A stretch of 64,000 bases of DNA from Bacteroidota bacterium (lineage in GTDB: Bacteria > Bacteroidota > Bacteroidia > Chitinophagales > LD1). Shown here one piece after another: positions 7,764-16,095 of this stretch. How positions within the stretch are numbered: the first letter of the stretch is position 1; each line of letters opens with the position of its first letter. Location: NCBI GenBank assembly GCA_947475165.1, contig CANJLD010000003.1, positions 124,001 through 188,000 of the forward strand, in the 5' to 3' direction. The translations under genes were made by a program, and so were the position numbers. The notes below the pieces were generated by a model, which was given only the letters and a program-made list of their open reading frames with translations, was not told the origin of the DNA and searched no databases.

Positions 7764-8465
7764 TTACAACATTCCATTATCGGCAAAACTGTAATAGTTT
7801 TTATCGCCAACTATTAAATGGTCAAGGAGAACAACATCTATTAATTGCGCGGCTGCTTTTAGTTTTTTGGTCAGTTCAATATCTGCCTGACTTGGTTTTA
7901 AATTACCGGATGGGTGGTTGTGATAGGCGATGAATGAAGAAGCGAGTAATTCAATAGCGTGTTTCAAAATAATTTTAGTGTCAGCAACTGTTCCGGTTAC
8001 GCCACCAGTGCTGATATGTTTGAATGTAATGGGGCGATTGGCGCGGTTGAGATACAATACATAAAACTCTTCGTGTTTTAAATCAGAAATTTCAGAATAC
8101 ATGTAATCAAAAAAATCGCGACTGGAATGAATTACAGGCTTTTCCCGCACTTCGGTTGATTGCCTTCTTCTTCCTAATTCAAGGGCTGCAACTATGGTTA
8201 TAGCTTTTGTGTCGCCTAAACCTTTTTCCATTTTCTTCAATTCGCTCACAGATAATTTTCCGAGTTCATTCAAATCGCCATTTACACGATGAAGAATTTT
8301 CTTGGCAATATCTAAAGCAGAATTTCCAACAACTCCTGTGCGGATAAGAATGGTAATAAGTTCGGCATCGCTTAATGCCGCTTTGCCTTTCAGCAATAAT
8401 TTTTCTCGTGGACGGTCTTCTTCTGCCCATGTTTTAATGGAGAGGAATTGATTGGTTTCTTCCAT
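7764..8465 (-). CDS. radC: RadC family protein (JAB/MPN domain)
   Basis: 233 residues, normal for the family. An N-terminal helix-hairpin-helix-like region (LSDAELITILIRTG, then LKKMEKGLGDTKAITIVAALELGRRR) precedes a JAB/MPN metalloprotease-like domain with HNHPSG and a downstream aspartate (NHPSGNLKPSQAD), the zinc-site signature. Despite its name, RadC is not firmly established as a DNA repair enzyme, and its molecular role remains uncertain. It is downstream of the type-B T9SS gene with 42 bp between them. Confidence 0.93.
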   Translation of the reverse strand: MEETNQFLSIKTWAEEDRPREKLLLKGKAALSDAELITILIRTGVVGNSALDIAKKILHRVNGDLNELGKLSVSELKKMEKGLGDTKAITIVAALELGRRRQSTEVREKPVIHSSRDFFDYMYSEISDLKHEEFYVLYLNRANRPITFKHISTGGVTGTVADTKIILKHAIELLASSFIAYHNHPSGNLKPSQADIELTKKLKAAAQLIDVVLLDHLIVGDKNYYSFADNGML

Positions 8466-8507
8466 GTGTTGAAAGTAGAAATAATTCGAAAAGGTTTTTA
8501 ATGCGAT

Positions 8508-10292
8508 TTATTTCACCAGCAACACCATTCCCTTTCGTTCCACTTTTACCCCATCGTTGGCGTAAAACTGTATGAGGTAGGCATAGCCGCCAAGCTGAGC
8601 CTCTTTGCCGTGGTCGGTGCCATCCCAGCCAGCGGCAGGGTCGGTGGTTTCAAAAACCTTTCCACCCCAGCGGTTAAAGATGGTCATGGTGTAGCCCTGC
8701 GGGTCGCCATAAATAATGGTGGGCTTAAACACATTGTTTACGCCATTGGGCGCAAAAGCGGTTGGGATATAAATAATGGGGCGGTGAATAATACACTGCT
8801 CGTTGCTCCAGCTGCTGAGCGTTTGGCTGTAATTCGCTAAAGGCAGATTGAGGTCATACACAGCTTCAATCCGGTAGCAGAATATTCCGCTGGCAGAAAG
8901 AAACTGCTGCAGCGAATCGCTGTAAGAATTTACACCGGGAGCAAACGTACGCAGGAACTGGTAAGTGCCGCTGATATTGCGGTAAAGATTGTACTTGGTA
9001 ACGGTAGCACCCTGCAATTCAAAATCGTTCCAGGTTAAATTGGCGAGGTAGTAATCGAACAATTCACCTTTAAGGCAAACAGTTTTTACGTAAGGTGAGG
9101 TGAAGTTGGTCTGGCAACTGTCTACAGCCACGGTTTGATAATAGTACGGATTATCGGTAGTGATAATGCCTAAAGAATCGTCATACGTTTCGAATTGAAA
9201 GAGCGGAGAAGGTGCCGGTCGTTGTGCAATTGAAGTATAGGTAATATTATTAGTGCTTCGCTGAATTTTGTAGAAGGTAAGTTCCGCCACCGTATCAATA
9301 AGCCATGTAACTATAATGTGATTGTTTAACTCTACCGTGGCATTAGTAATGTAATTGAATTTAGGCGGCTGCACAATAGAAGCGCGCATACACATCCGGT
9401 TACTACTCGAGGTAATAGTTGAATCTGCTGCACTAACCGCGCGGATGTAAACACAAAGCGAATCGCCATCGTTAAAACCGGAGTAATTGTAAATTAAACT
9501 ATTGGTATCTACCGAAGCTACCAGACTGAAAGCACTGTCGTTACGACTCACCCAGATTTCGTAACGCAATACACTCTGCGGCCAGTTATAGTAGCGGGTC
9601 CATGCCAAATCAATTTGGCTTTGACATGCCTGCGATGAAGCGGTCGCGTAAATAGTGCGCTGAGGTGAGGTGTTATATGCGCTTATTTTGTTGCAACTAT
9701 CAACGGCTGCAATAGTGTAAACCAGAGAACCGGAATCGGGATTACCGTAGGTATCTTCATATGAAATGCTATCCCCACAAACCGTTGCAAGAGGTACCGC
9801 TAAACCGTTGGGCAGATAATAATAAACAATGTAACACTGTGTTTGAGGTGAGGCACTTGGCTGCCAAGTAAAAACCGCATTGCCATTAGCGTTTACATCT
9901 ACATTTACAATTACCGGTGTAACGGGATTGAGATTGTTTACCGTATCAGATTGTAGCACCGTAGAACCCGCACAATTGTAACTGGCTTCCATATAAAAAT
10001 ACCATGTGGGGTTTATTGCTAATAAACCAGTAAGTAAAAACGAAGTAGCAGCCTGATTGGTAACTGCAAATTGATTGTAAGGGCCCGCAGCACCTGTTTG
10101 CGAAGCATAAATAGTGTATTGCACAAAAGCACCGCAGGGATTTACCGGTGGGTTAGTCCAATATAAAGTAATATCTCCGTTTACCTGGTCGTTTTCCACG
10201 CACTGCAAATCGGGCGCGAGAATAGTCTGCGCAAAACTTCCGAAAAAGAAATGGAGGAGAAAAAATGAAAGAAGAAATACTTTTTGCTTCAC
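8508..10292 (-). CDS. Gliding-motility-associated (T9SS type B) C-terminal protein with Fn3-like repeats
   Basis: 594 residues with a signal peptide (MKQKVFLLSFFLLHFFFGSFAQ). Four or more fibronectin-III-like beta domains fill residues 25-490 (repeats of ITLYWTNPP, DLAWTRYYNWPQ, HIIVTWLID, LTNLTWN type). The last 85 residues are the type B sorting domain: IPTAFAPNGVNNVF, then MTIFNRWGGKVFET, then GWDGT, then GGYAYLIQF. Type B domains attach cargo at the surface through PorP/SprF partners rather than simple cleavage. A surface adhesin or matrix role is likely. The gene is unusually G+C-rich for the neighbourhood. Confidence 0.87.
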   Translation of the reverse strand: MKQKVFLLSFFLLHFFFGSFAQTILAPDLQCVENDQVNGDITLYWTNPPVNPCGAFVQYTIYASQTGAAGPYNQFAVTNQAATSFLLTGLLAINPTWYFYMEASYNCAGSTVLQSDTVNNLNPVTPVIVNVDVNANGNAVFTWQPSASPQTQCYIVYYYLPNGLAVPLATVCGDSISYEDTYGNPDSGSLVYTIAAVDSCNKISAYNTSPQRTIYATASSQACQSQIDLAWTRYYNWPQSVLRYEIWVSRNDSAFSLVASVDTNSLIYNYSGFNDGDSLCVYIRAVSAADSTITSSSNRMCMRASIVQPPKFNYITNATVELNNHIIVTWLIDTVAELTFYKIQRSTNNITYTSIAQRPAPSPLFQFETYDDSLGIITTDNPYYYQTVAVDSCQTNFTSPYVKTVCLKGELFDYYLANLTWNDFELQGATVTKYNLYRNISGTYQFLRTFAPGVNSYSDSLQQFLSASGIFCYRIEAVYDLNLPLANYSQTLSSWSNEQCIIHRPIIYIPTAFAPNGVNNVFKPTIIYGDPQGYTMTIFNRWGGKVFETTDPAAGWDGTDHGKEAQLGGYAYLIQFYANDGVKVERKGMVLLVK

Positions 10293-10348
10293 GCTTTTAA
10301 AAATGTTTTCAATTATAAAGAGTTAACCTGAAACGCTTTAGTTGCAGA

Positions 10349-10373
10349 CCCCTAAATCCCCTAAAGGGGACTT
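10349..10373 (+). repeat. Dispersed palindromic repeat (near-perfect copy)
   Basis: CCCCTAAATCCCC followed by TAAAGGGGACTT, identical to the copy at 59476-59500. It sits between the protease pair and the type-B T9SS gene. Confidence 0.65.
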
Positions 10374-10396
10374 AACAGCCGCCTCTATAAACGCCA

Positions 10397-11668
10397 TTAG
10401 CCTACAGTTATTTTGTACATTTTATCGTAATCGAAATATTTGTTGGCAAGGGTCATTAACTCTTCAGAACTTACTTCGCGAATGGTGTTCAGAATTTCCT
10501 GAATGTGAGACAGTTCCTGCTTGTAAATGAGCAGGCCTTTCAAAGTTTCAGAAAACTTCATAGGTCCGTCAATGCTGCGCAGAATTTTTCCGCTCATGTA
10601 GTTTTTTACTACCTGTAATTCTTCATCACCAATTAATTCGGTGCGCAGTAAATTTATTTCACGCTGAATTTCTTTCATGGTAGCATCGCGAACATCTTTA
10701 CCAACTTCGGAAGAAATTTCGATAAACCCTCCGTGAGGATAAGAAGCAAAAGAAGAATGAATACCATAAGTATAGCCCTTCTCTTCGCGAATGTTGCTCA
10801 TTAAGCGCGAACCGAAGTAGCCACCGAATACAGTGTTCAATACAGTGAGTTTCAAAAAATCAGGATGCGTTTTGTTGATGCTGATATTGCCAATCATAAT
10901 TGCGCTCTGCACAGAATCTGCCTTCTCGGTATGATGGACTAATTCAGAAGAAGATTCAACGGGATGCGAAATAGTTTCGCTTGCCTTGTCACCAGTATAG
11001 TTTTTGCTGCCGAAAGTTTCGTTCAATTTTTTCACTAACGAATCGTCAAATTTTCCTGAAACAATAATGGTAAGGTTAGAGGCGTTGTAATATTTTTTGA
11101 AGAAGGCTTTTAAATCTTCCACCGAAAATTTTTCAAAATCTTCCACCTGCGTTACTCTTCCGTAAGGATGTTTTTGTCCGTAAAGGGCATTTACAAAATG
11201 ACGGTTGGCTAAAAAATCGTTCTTGGTTAAATCAACCGATAAACGCTGCTTACGATTAGTGATAATAGTTGCAAGTTCATGTTCAGGAAAAATAGATTCT
11301 GTGAAAATTTCGAAGAACAGCGGAAGTAGTTTATCAATGTGTTTAGTTAAACTGTAAAGCGAAGCTCCGGCAGTTTCGTAACCGGCAGCATTATTAAAAT
11401 TCGCTCCGTAGTAATCGAATGTATCTGCAAGTTGTTTGGCCGTTTGTGTTTTCGTTCCCTCTCGCAACATGCGGCTGGTTAAATCTGCTACCAGATTTTC
11501 TTCTTCAAACCATTTACCGGCCTTAAACATCAACTCCACTTTCACTACTTCCTGCTCGCCTTCATTCAGTAAATAAACCGGCACACTATTGTCAAGTGTT
11601 AGTTTTTTAACCTCAGGTAAAGTGAGCGAGTCAATTAAATTTATTTCGGGGGCAAATGCTCTGTTCAT
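10397..11668 (-). CDS. M16 family peptidase-like protein, inactive subunit
   Basis: 423 residues with the M16 (pitrilysin) fold: two half-domains with the hallmark stretches LTSRMLREGTKT near the N terminus and GYFGSRLMSNIREEKGYTYG in the second half. The zinc motif HxxEH is absent where it should be (ADLTSRML replaces the HLxEH region), so this is the non-catalytic partner. Residues such as R in NIREEKGYTYG, used for substrate binding in heterodimeric processing proteases, are kept. It lies three bases after the catalytic partner, so a heterodimer is likely. Confidence 0.9.
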   Translation of the reverse strand: MNRAFAPEINLIDSLTLPEVKKLTLDNSVPVYLLNEGEQEVVKVELMFKAGKWFEEENLVADLTSRMLREGTKTQTAKQLADTFDYYGANFNNAAGYETAGASLYSLTKHIDKLLPLFFEIFTESIFPEHELATIITNRKQRLSVDLTKNDFLANRHFVNALYGQKHPYGRVTQVEDFEKFSVEDLKAFFKKYYNASNLTIIVSGKFDDSLVKKLNETFGSKNYTGDKASETISHPVESSSELVHHTEKADSVQSAIMIGNISINKTHPDFLKLTVLNTVFGGYFGSRLMSNIREEKGYTYGIHSSFASYPHGGFIEISSEVGKDVRDATMKEIQREINLLRTELIGDEELQVVKNYMSGKILRSIDGPMKFSETLKGLLIYKQELSHIQEILNTIREVSSEELMTLANKYFDYDKMYKITVG

Positions 11669-11671
11669 TAT

Positions 11672-12910
11672 TTAGTTATTGCTGAAATAGCGAATGGTAT
11701 TGCTATTCTCTTTTCTGAAAATTTTTGCTGCGGCCTGCTGTAATTGAGCAGAAGTAACAGCCGCATATTTTTCCACTTCATTGTTTACATCACCGGCATT
11801 ACCAAGCATTTCGAAATAGGCCAAGTTCATGACACGGTTCAGTACATTAACTTCACCGAAGGTTACGTAGGCTTCTATCTTGTTCTTTACCTTAATCAGT
11901 TCTTCGTCCGAAACTTTCACATTCACCATTTCACTTACTGATTCTTCAATTGCCTTTTCGGCTACCTCCATCGAAACGCCTTCACTCAATCTTCCTTCAA
12001 TCATCAACAAGCCATCATCAATTGTTTCGGTAGAATAAGCACTAATACTGCTGAATAATTTTTTCTCTTTCACTAATTGCTGATACAGGCGTGAAGAATC
12101 ACCGGTGCTTAAAATATCGCGCAGTAAATCAGATGCATGGAAATCTGCATCTGTGCGCGCACCCATTTTGTAGGCTTTATAAACGGCATTCACCGGTACA
12201 TCGGCTTTTACTTCTAATATTCTCTGTTCATTTTGCGCAGGTTCTATAGGCAGATTGCGAATAATTTTTTCTCCCGCAGGAATTTCACCAAACCATTTTT
12301 CGGCAAGTTTCTGTACTTGCGCAGTTTTCACATTTCCACCAATCACCAAAATCGCATTATTCGGACGATAGTATTTGAAGTAAAAATCTTTTGCCGATTG
12401 CATTTTCACTTGCTCAATATGTTGCAAGTTCAAACCAATCACCGGCCACTGATACGGATGAACTTTGTAAGCCAGAGCGCACATCTTATGCCATACGTCA
12501 CCATAGGGTTGATTGATGTAATGCTCTTTGAATTCTTCCATCACCACATTCTTCTGAGTCGCTAAGCTCTCTTCTTCAAAAGCCAGTGAAAGCATTCGGT
12601 CACTCTCCAGCCAAAAAGCAGTTTCAAGATTATTTGCGGGAAGAATATCGTAGTAGTTAGTGATGTCGTTGGAGGTAAATGCATTGTTTTCTCCTCCGGC
12701 ATTTTGCAGTGGCGTGTCGAACTCAGGAATGTTTATTGAGCCTTCGAACATAAAATGCTCGAACAAATGTGCGAAACCGGTCTGCTTTACATCCTCATCG
12801 CGTGAACCCACTTTATAAAGAATATTCACAGCCGCCATTGTAGTGGTCGAGTCTTCGTGAACAATTACTTTTAAACCATTCTTTAAAACAAACTCTTCAA
12901 ACTTTATCAT
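11672..12910 (-). CDS. M16 family zinc peptidase, catalytic subunit
   Basis: 412 residues. The inverted zinc motif HLFEH is at residues 48-52, within GFAHLFEHFMFEG, and a downstream glutamate-rich helix (VVMEEFKEHYINQPYGDVWH) supplies the third ligand. No signal peptide is seen, so it may act in the cytoplasm, or export may use another route. Family members degrade peptides or process precursors. It is the first gene of a two-gene unit with the inactive partner. An inverted repeat lies 19 bp upstream of its start. Confidence 0.92.
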   Translation of the reverse strand: MIKFEEFVLKNGLKVIVHEDSTTTMAAVNILYKVGSRDEDVKQTGFAHLFEHFMFEGSINIPEFDTPLQNAGGENNAFTSNDITNYYDILPANNLETAFWLESDRMLSLAFEEESLATQKNVVMEEFKEHYINQPYGDVWHKMCALAYKVHPYQWPVIGLNLQHIEQVKMQSAKDFYFKYYRPNNAILVIGGNVKTAQVQKLAEKWFGEIPAGEKIIRNLPIEPAQNEQRILEVKADVPVNAVYKAYKMGARTDADFHASDLLRDILSTGDSSRLYQQLVKEKKLFSSISAYSTETIDDGLLMIEGRLSEGVSMEVAEKAIEESVSEMVNVKVSDEELIKVKNKIEAYVTFGEVNVLNRVMNLAYFEMLGNAGDVNNEVEKYAAVTSAQLQQAAAKIFRKENSNTIRYFSNN

Positions 12911-12929
12911 TGCTGAAATTGAGGGGGCA

Positions 12930-12982
12930 AACCTACATGAATTTACTATTCGTCAAAATACCAGCGCAAATTCATGTAGGTT
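12930..12982. repeat. Perfect 15-bp inverted repeat in a divergent promoter region
   Basis: AACCTACATGAATTT (12930-12944) and its exact complement (12968-12982) are separated by 23 bases. A third partial copy (GGTTCATGAAG) follows. The element lies between the M16 pair and the dehydrogenase gene, which read apart. It may be an operator for a dimeric regulator or form a leader hairpin of the M16 transcript. Confidence 0.55.
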
Positions 12983-13096
12983 CATGAAGTCCGTTGAAAA
13001 TAAACAAAGTTCTGAATAAAAGTATTTGTAAAGTTGACAGTTTAGAGGCGATACCGCATTGAGGTTTTCATACATTTGAGTCGAAATATTATCCTT

Positions 13097-13948
13097 ATGA
13101 ATTCAATTAAAAAAGTAGGAATAGCAGGTGCAGGAGCCATGGGCGCGGGCATTGCTCAGATTTTTGCGCAGGCAAATTTCGAGGTGGTGTTGTTTGATGT
13201 AAATGCCGAGCAACTTGACAACGCAAAAGCTGAAATAGAAATGAATCTAGCAGGTGCAGTTTCGAAGAATAAAATTTCAGAAGCTGACAAGAATGCAGCT
13301 TTAGCGCGAATCAGTTTTTCATCGGATGTTAATTCACTGAAAGCGGATTTAATTATTGAAGCCATTGTAGAAAAACTTGAAATGAAACGCGAGTTGTTTC
13401 AAAAGCTGACGGAAATAAATTCTGCTGAAACAATTTTAGCAACCAATACTTCCTCTATTCCGGTTACCAGAATTGCAAAAGGAATTTCGAATCCTCAGCG
13501 TGTTGTGGGTATGCACTTTTTTAATCCTGCGCATTTAATGAAATTGGTAGAAGTAATTACCGGTGCAGAAACTTCGAAAGAAGTTGCAGAGTCTATCAAG
13601 CAACTTTCAATTACCATCGGCAAAACACCGATTATGTGTAACGATTCACCGGGGTTTATTGCCAACCGTGTGGCTCGTCATTATTATGTAGAGAGTTTGA
13701 AAATGCTGGAAGAAAAAGTGGCACCGGTAGAAACTATTGATGGACTGATGGAAAGCGCAGGCTTTAAAATGGGACCTTTCAAACTGATGGATCATGTTGG
13801 CAACGACATCAACTTTGCGGTCACTTCTTCTCTATTCGAATCTTTTCATCAGGATGCAAAATTCCGTCCGTCACGGATTCAGCAGCAGAAAGTAGATGCG
13901 GTGCACCTCGGCAAAAAAACCGGCAAGGGATTTTATGGCTATGAGTAA
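13097..13948 (+). CDS. 3-hydroxybutyryl/3-hydroxyacyl-CoA dehydrogenase
   Basis: 283 residues from the ATG at 13097; a TTG 21 bp upstream is a less likely start. The Rossmann NAD-binding motif is GAGAMGAG near residue 10, with ATNTSSIPVTRIA and RVVGMHFFNPAHLMKLVEV, the family signature including the catalytic His. The C-terminal domain has the NDSPGFIANR and GPFKLMDHVGND segments. It oxidises 3-hydroxyacyl-CoA with NAD+, in fatty acid or butanoate metabolism. The neighbour downstream is a transporter with 28 bp between them; a shared transcript is possible. Confidence 0.93.
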   Translation: MNSIKKVGIAGAGAMGAGIAQIFAQANFEVVLFDVNAEQLDNAKAEIEMNLAGAVSKNKISEADKNAALARISFSSDVNSLKADLIIEAIVEKLEMKRELFQKLTEINSAETILATNTSSIPVTRIAKGISNPQRVVGMHFFNPAHLMKLVEVITGAETSKEVAESIKQLSITIGKTPIMCNDSPGFIANRVARHYYVESLKMLEEKVAPVETIDGLMESAGFKMGPFKLMDHVGNDINFAVTSSLFESFHQDAKFRPSRIQQQKVDAVHLGKKTGKGFYGYE

Positions 13949-13976
13949 TTCGTAAACAAATTATAATTCAAAAATT

Positions 13977-14837
13977 TTGCAATCAGCATACATCACCACC
14001 GTTATCATGCCCTTTGCCCTTGGCATTATCATGCTTGGCTTAGGCTTATCCTTAACTATTGATGATTTTAAACGGGTTGCAAAATTTCCCAAAGCAGTTT
14101 TTATCGGTTTGTTCTGTCAGATGATACTACTCCCTGTATTTTGTTTTTTAATTGCAAAATCGTTTGGACTACCCCCTGCATTAGCCGTGGGGTTAATGTT
14201 ACTTTCAGCTTCACCCGGTGGAGCAACAGCAAATTTGTATTCGCATTTAGCTAAAGGTGATGTAGCATTGAATGTTACGCTTACCGCCATCAACAGTCTG
14301 CTAACTATTTTTTCAATTCCCATTATCGTCAACTTATCACTTAATTATTTCATGGGTTCCGAAGCCTACATCCCGCTTCAATTCAAGGAAGTAGTCAAAG
14401 TTTTTATGATTGTGCTGGTGCCGATTGCTATTGGTATGTTGTTGAACAAAAATTTTCCTCTCTTCTCAAAAAAATTGGAGAAGCCTGTAAAAATTGCATC
14501 TGTATTTATTCTTGCTTTTGTAATTATTACGGCAACAATCAAAGAGAAAGGAAATGTTGCTAGTTACTTTGCACAAGTTGGTTTAGCCGCTCTCTGTTTT
14601 AATTTACTAAGCATGTGTATCGGTTATTTTTTCCCTAAACTTTTCCGGTTGCCTGAAAAACAAAATATTTCTATTGCTATGGAGATAGGAATTCATAACG
14701 GCACTTTGTCCATATTCATTGCCTTAACCGCTCTTCAAAATACAGCTATGGCAATGCCTGCCGCCATTTATAGTTTAATGATGTTTTTTACAGCAGCGGC
14801 ATTCGGCTTTCTGGTCAATTTGAAGAGTAAACAATAA
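13977..14837 (+). CDS. Bile acid:sodium symporter (BASS) family transporter
   Basis: About 286 residues with eight to ten hydrophobic segments. Family features include LGLGLSLTIDDFKRV after the first helix and the SASPGGATANLYSHLAKGD sodium-site region, with EIGIHNGTLS in the later helix. Members carry bile acids, organic anions or keto acids with Na+; the substrate here cannot be told. The frame has no upstream ATG: either the TTG at 13977 or the ATG at 14007 starts it. TTG is preferred because it completes the first membrane helix. Confidence 0.87.
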   Translation: MQSAYITTVIMPFALGIIMLGLGLSLTIDDFKRVAKFPKAVFIGLFCQMILLPVFCFLIAKSFGLPPALAVGLMLLSASPGGATANLYSHLAKGDVALNVTLTAINSLLTIFSIPIIVNLSLNYFMGSEAYIPLQFKEVVKVFMIVLVPIAIGMLLNKNFPLFSKKLEKPVKIASVFILAFVIITATIKEKGNVASYFAQVGLAALCFNLLSMCIGYFFPKLFRLPEKQNISIAMEIGIHNGTLSIFIALTALQNTAMAMPAAIYSLMMFFTAAAFGFLVNLKSKQ

Positions 14838-14897
14838 TTTTACATTTGCATTTCTCTGAAACGTGTTGAGGTTTAACTGTTGTTGAACCGGTCAGCA

Positions 14898-14979
14898 GCC
14901 CGGGTGGCGAAATTGGTAGACGCGCTCGTTTCAGGTGCGAGAGCCGCAAGGCATGGGGGTTCGAGTCCCTTCTCGGGCA
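14898..14979 (+). tRNA. tRNA-Leu (CAG anticodon)
   Basis: A class II tRNA with a long variable arm. Acceptor GCCCGGG (14898-14904) pairs with CTCGGGC (14972-14978). D-arm TGGCGAAATTGGTAGACGCG, anticodon loop TTCAGGT with CAG, and T-arm GGTTCGAGTCC are all in place. The 3' CCA is not encoded. Confidence 0.93.
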
Positions 14980-14986
14980 CAATTTT

Positions 14987-15021
14987 AATTAGCTGATTGG
15001 CTGAATGCCGGTCAGCTAATT
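14987..15021 (+). terminator. Terminator after tRNA-Leu
   Basis: AATTAGCTGA (14987-14996) pairs with TCAGCTAATT (15012-15021), followed by a T-rich tract. It ends 13 bp before the radical SAM start, so that gene may need its own promoter or read-through. Confidence 0.6.
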
Positions 15022-15034
15022 TTATTTTCACGCT

Positions 15035-16051
15035 ATGCGGTCGGCAGACACTTTCAACTTTCTTTCAAAACTCAACGCGAAGAAAATCTTCAACATGGCT
15101 TCGGTGCTGTCGTCATTTTATTTTTCAAAATGGAGTAAGCAGCCAATTCAATATGGAGTTCCTTTCAATGTTTCTATTGAGCCAACTACTATCTGCAATT
15201 TGGGTTGTCCGGAATGTCCGAGTGGATTAAAAAATTTTACACGCCCCACCGGTAACCTTGATTACAATTTCTATAAAAAAACTGTAGATGAAATAGGAGA
15301 GAAATTGATTTATCTCTATTTCTATTTTCAAGGAGAGCCGTATATGCATCCAAAGTTTTTAGAATTGGTGAAGTATGCTTCACAGAAAAAAATCTATACG
15401 GTTACTTCTACCAACGCACATTTTCTTACTGAAAGAAAAGCGAAAGAAACTGTGGAGAGCGGATTGGATAGAATTTTGATTTCGATTGACGGAACTATGC
15501 AGGAAACTTACGAGCAATATCGTATTGGAGGAAGCTTAGAAAAAGTGATTGAGGGAACGAAGAATTTGGTGTGTGCTAAAAAAGAATTGAATTCAAAAAC
15601 TCCGCACATTGTTTTTCAGTTTCTTGTTGTTAAGCCAAACGAACATCAGATAGATGAGGTGAAAAAAATGGCAAAAGAAATTGGAGTAGATGAAGTAAAA
15701 TTGAAAACAGCACAGGTTTATGATTTCGAAAACGGTAATGATTTAATTCCGACTATTGACAAATTCTCACGTTACAGGAAAGAAAGCAATGGCAAATACA
15801 AAATCAAAAATGAATTACTGAACCATTGCTGGAAATTGTGGCACAGCACAGTAATAACCTGGGACGGCAAAATTGTTCCTTGCTGTTTTGATAAAGATGC
15901 TCAACACCAACTCGGTGATTTGAATACAAAATCATTTGCTGAAATATGGCAGAGCGATTTGTATCAATCGTTTCGCTCTCGCATTTTAAAGAGCAGAAAG
16001 GAAATTGATATTTGCACTAATTGCAGTGAAGGGACTAAGGTATGGGCATAA
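15035..16051 (+). CDS. Radical SAM/SPASM domain protein
   Basis: 338 residues. The [4Fe-4S]/SAM motif CxxxCxxC is C54-N-L-G-C58-P-E-C61, in the typical IEPTTICNLGCPECPSG context. A GE motif follows (FQGEPYMHP), then the SAM-binding strand LISIDGTMQETYEQYR. The SPASM part at the end has HCWKLW, VPCCFDKD and CTNC cysteines for an auxiliary cluster. Such proteins modify peptides or small molecules; the substrate is not obvious and no precursor peptide gene is seen next to it. A close relation to the family annotated as radical SAM/SPASM proteins of unknown target is likely. Confidence 0.9.
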   Translation: MRSADTFNFLSKLNAKKIFNMASVLSSFYFSKWSKQPIQYGVPFNVSIEPTTICNLGCPECPSGLKNFTRPTGNLDYNFYKKTVDEIGEKLIYLYFYFQGEPYMHPKFLELVKYASQKKIYTVTSTNAHFLTERKAKETVESGLDRILISIDGTMQETYEQYRIGGSLEKVIEGTKNLVCAKKELNSKTPHIVFQFLVVKPNEHQIDEVKKMAKEIGVDEVKLKTAQVYDFENGNDLIPTIDKFSRYRKESNGKYKIKNELLNHCWKLWHSTVITWDGKIVPCCFDKDAQHQLGDLNTKSFAEIWQSDLYQSFRSRILKSRKEIDICTNCSEGTKVWA

Positions 16052-16053
16052 AA

Positions 16054-16086
16054 AAACGTGGCAGGTTTTAGAAACCTGCCACGTTT
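16054..16086. terminator. Bidirectional terminator
   Basis: AAACGTGGCAGGTTT (16054-16068) and its exact complement (16072-16086) with a three-base loop sit between the convergent radical SAM gene and the large PKD gene. Confidence 0.85.
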
Positions 16087-16095
16087 AGCTTAACA

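Noticed and set aside
13071-13078. TACATTTG before the dehydrogenase gene as a promoter -7 box
   Set aside because: The box fits TAnnTTTG, but no TTG lies at the right distance upstream (nearest are 9 and 34 bases away).
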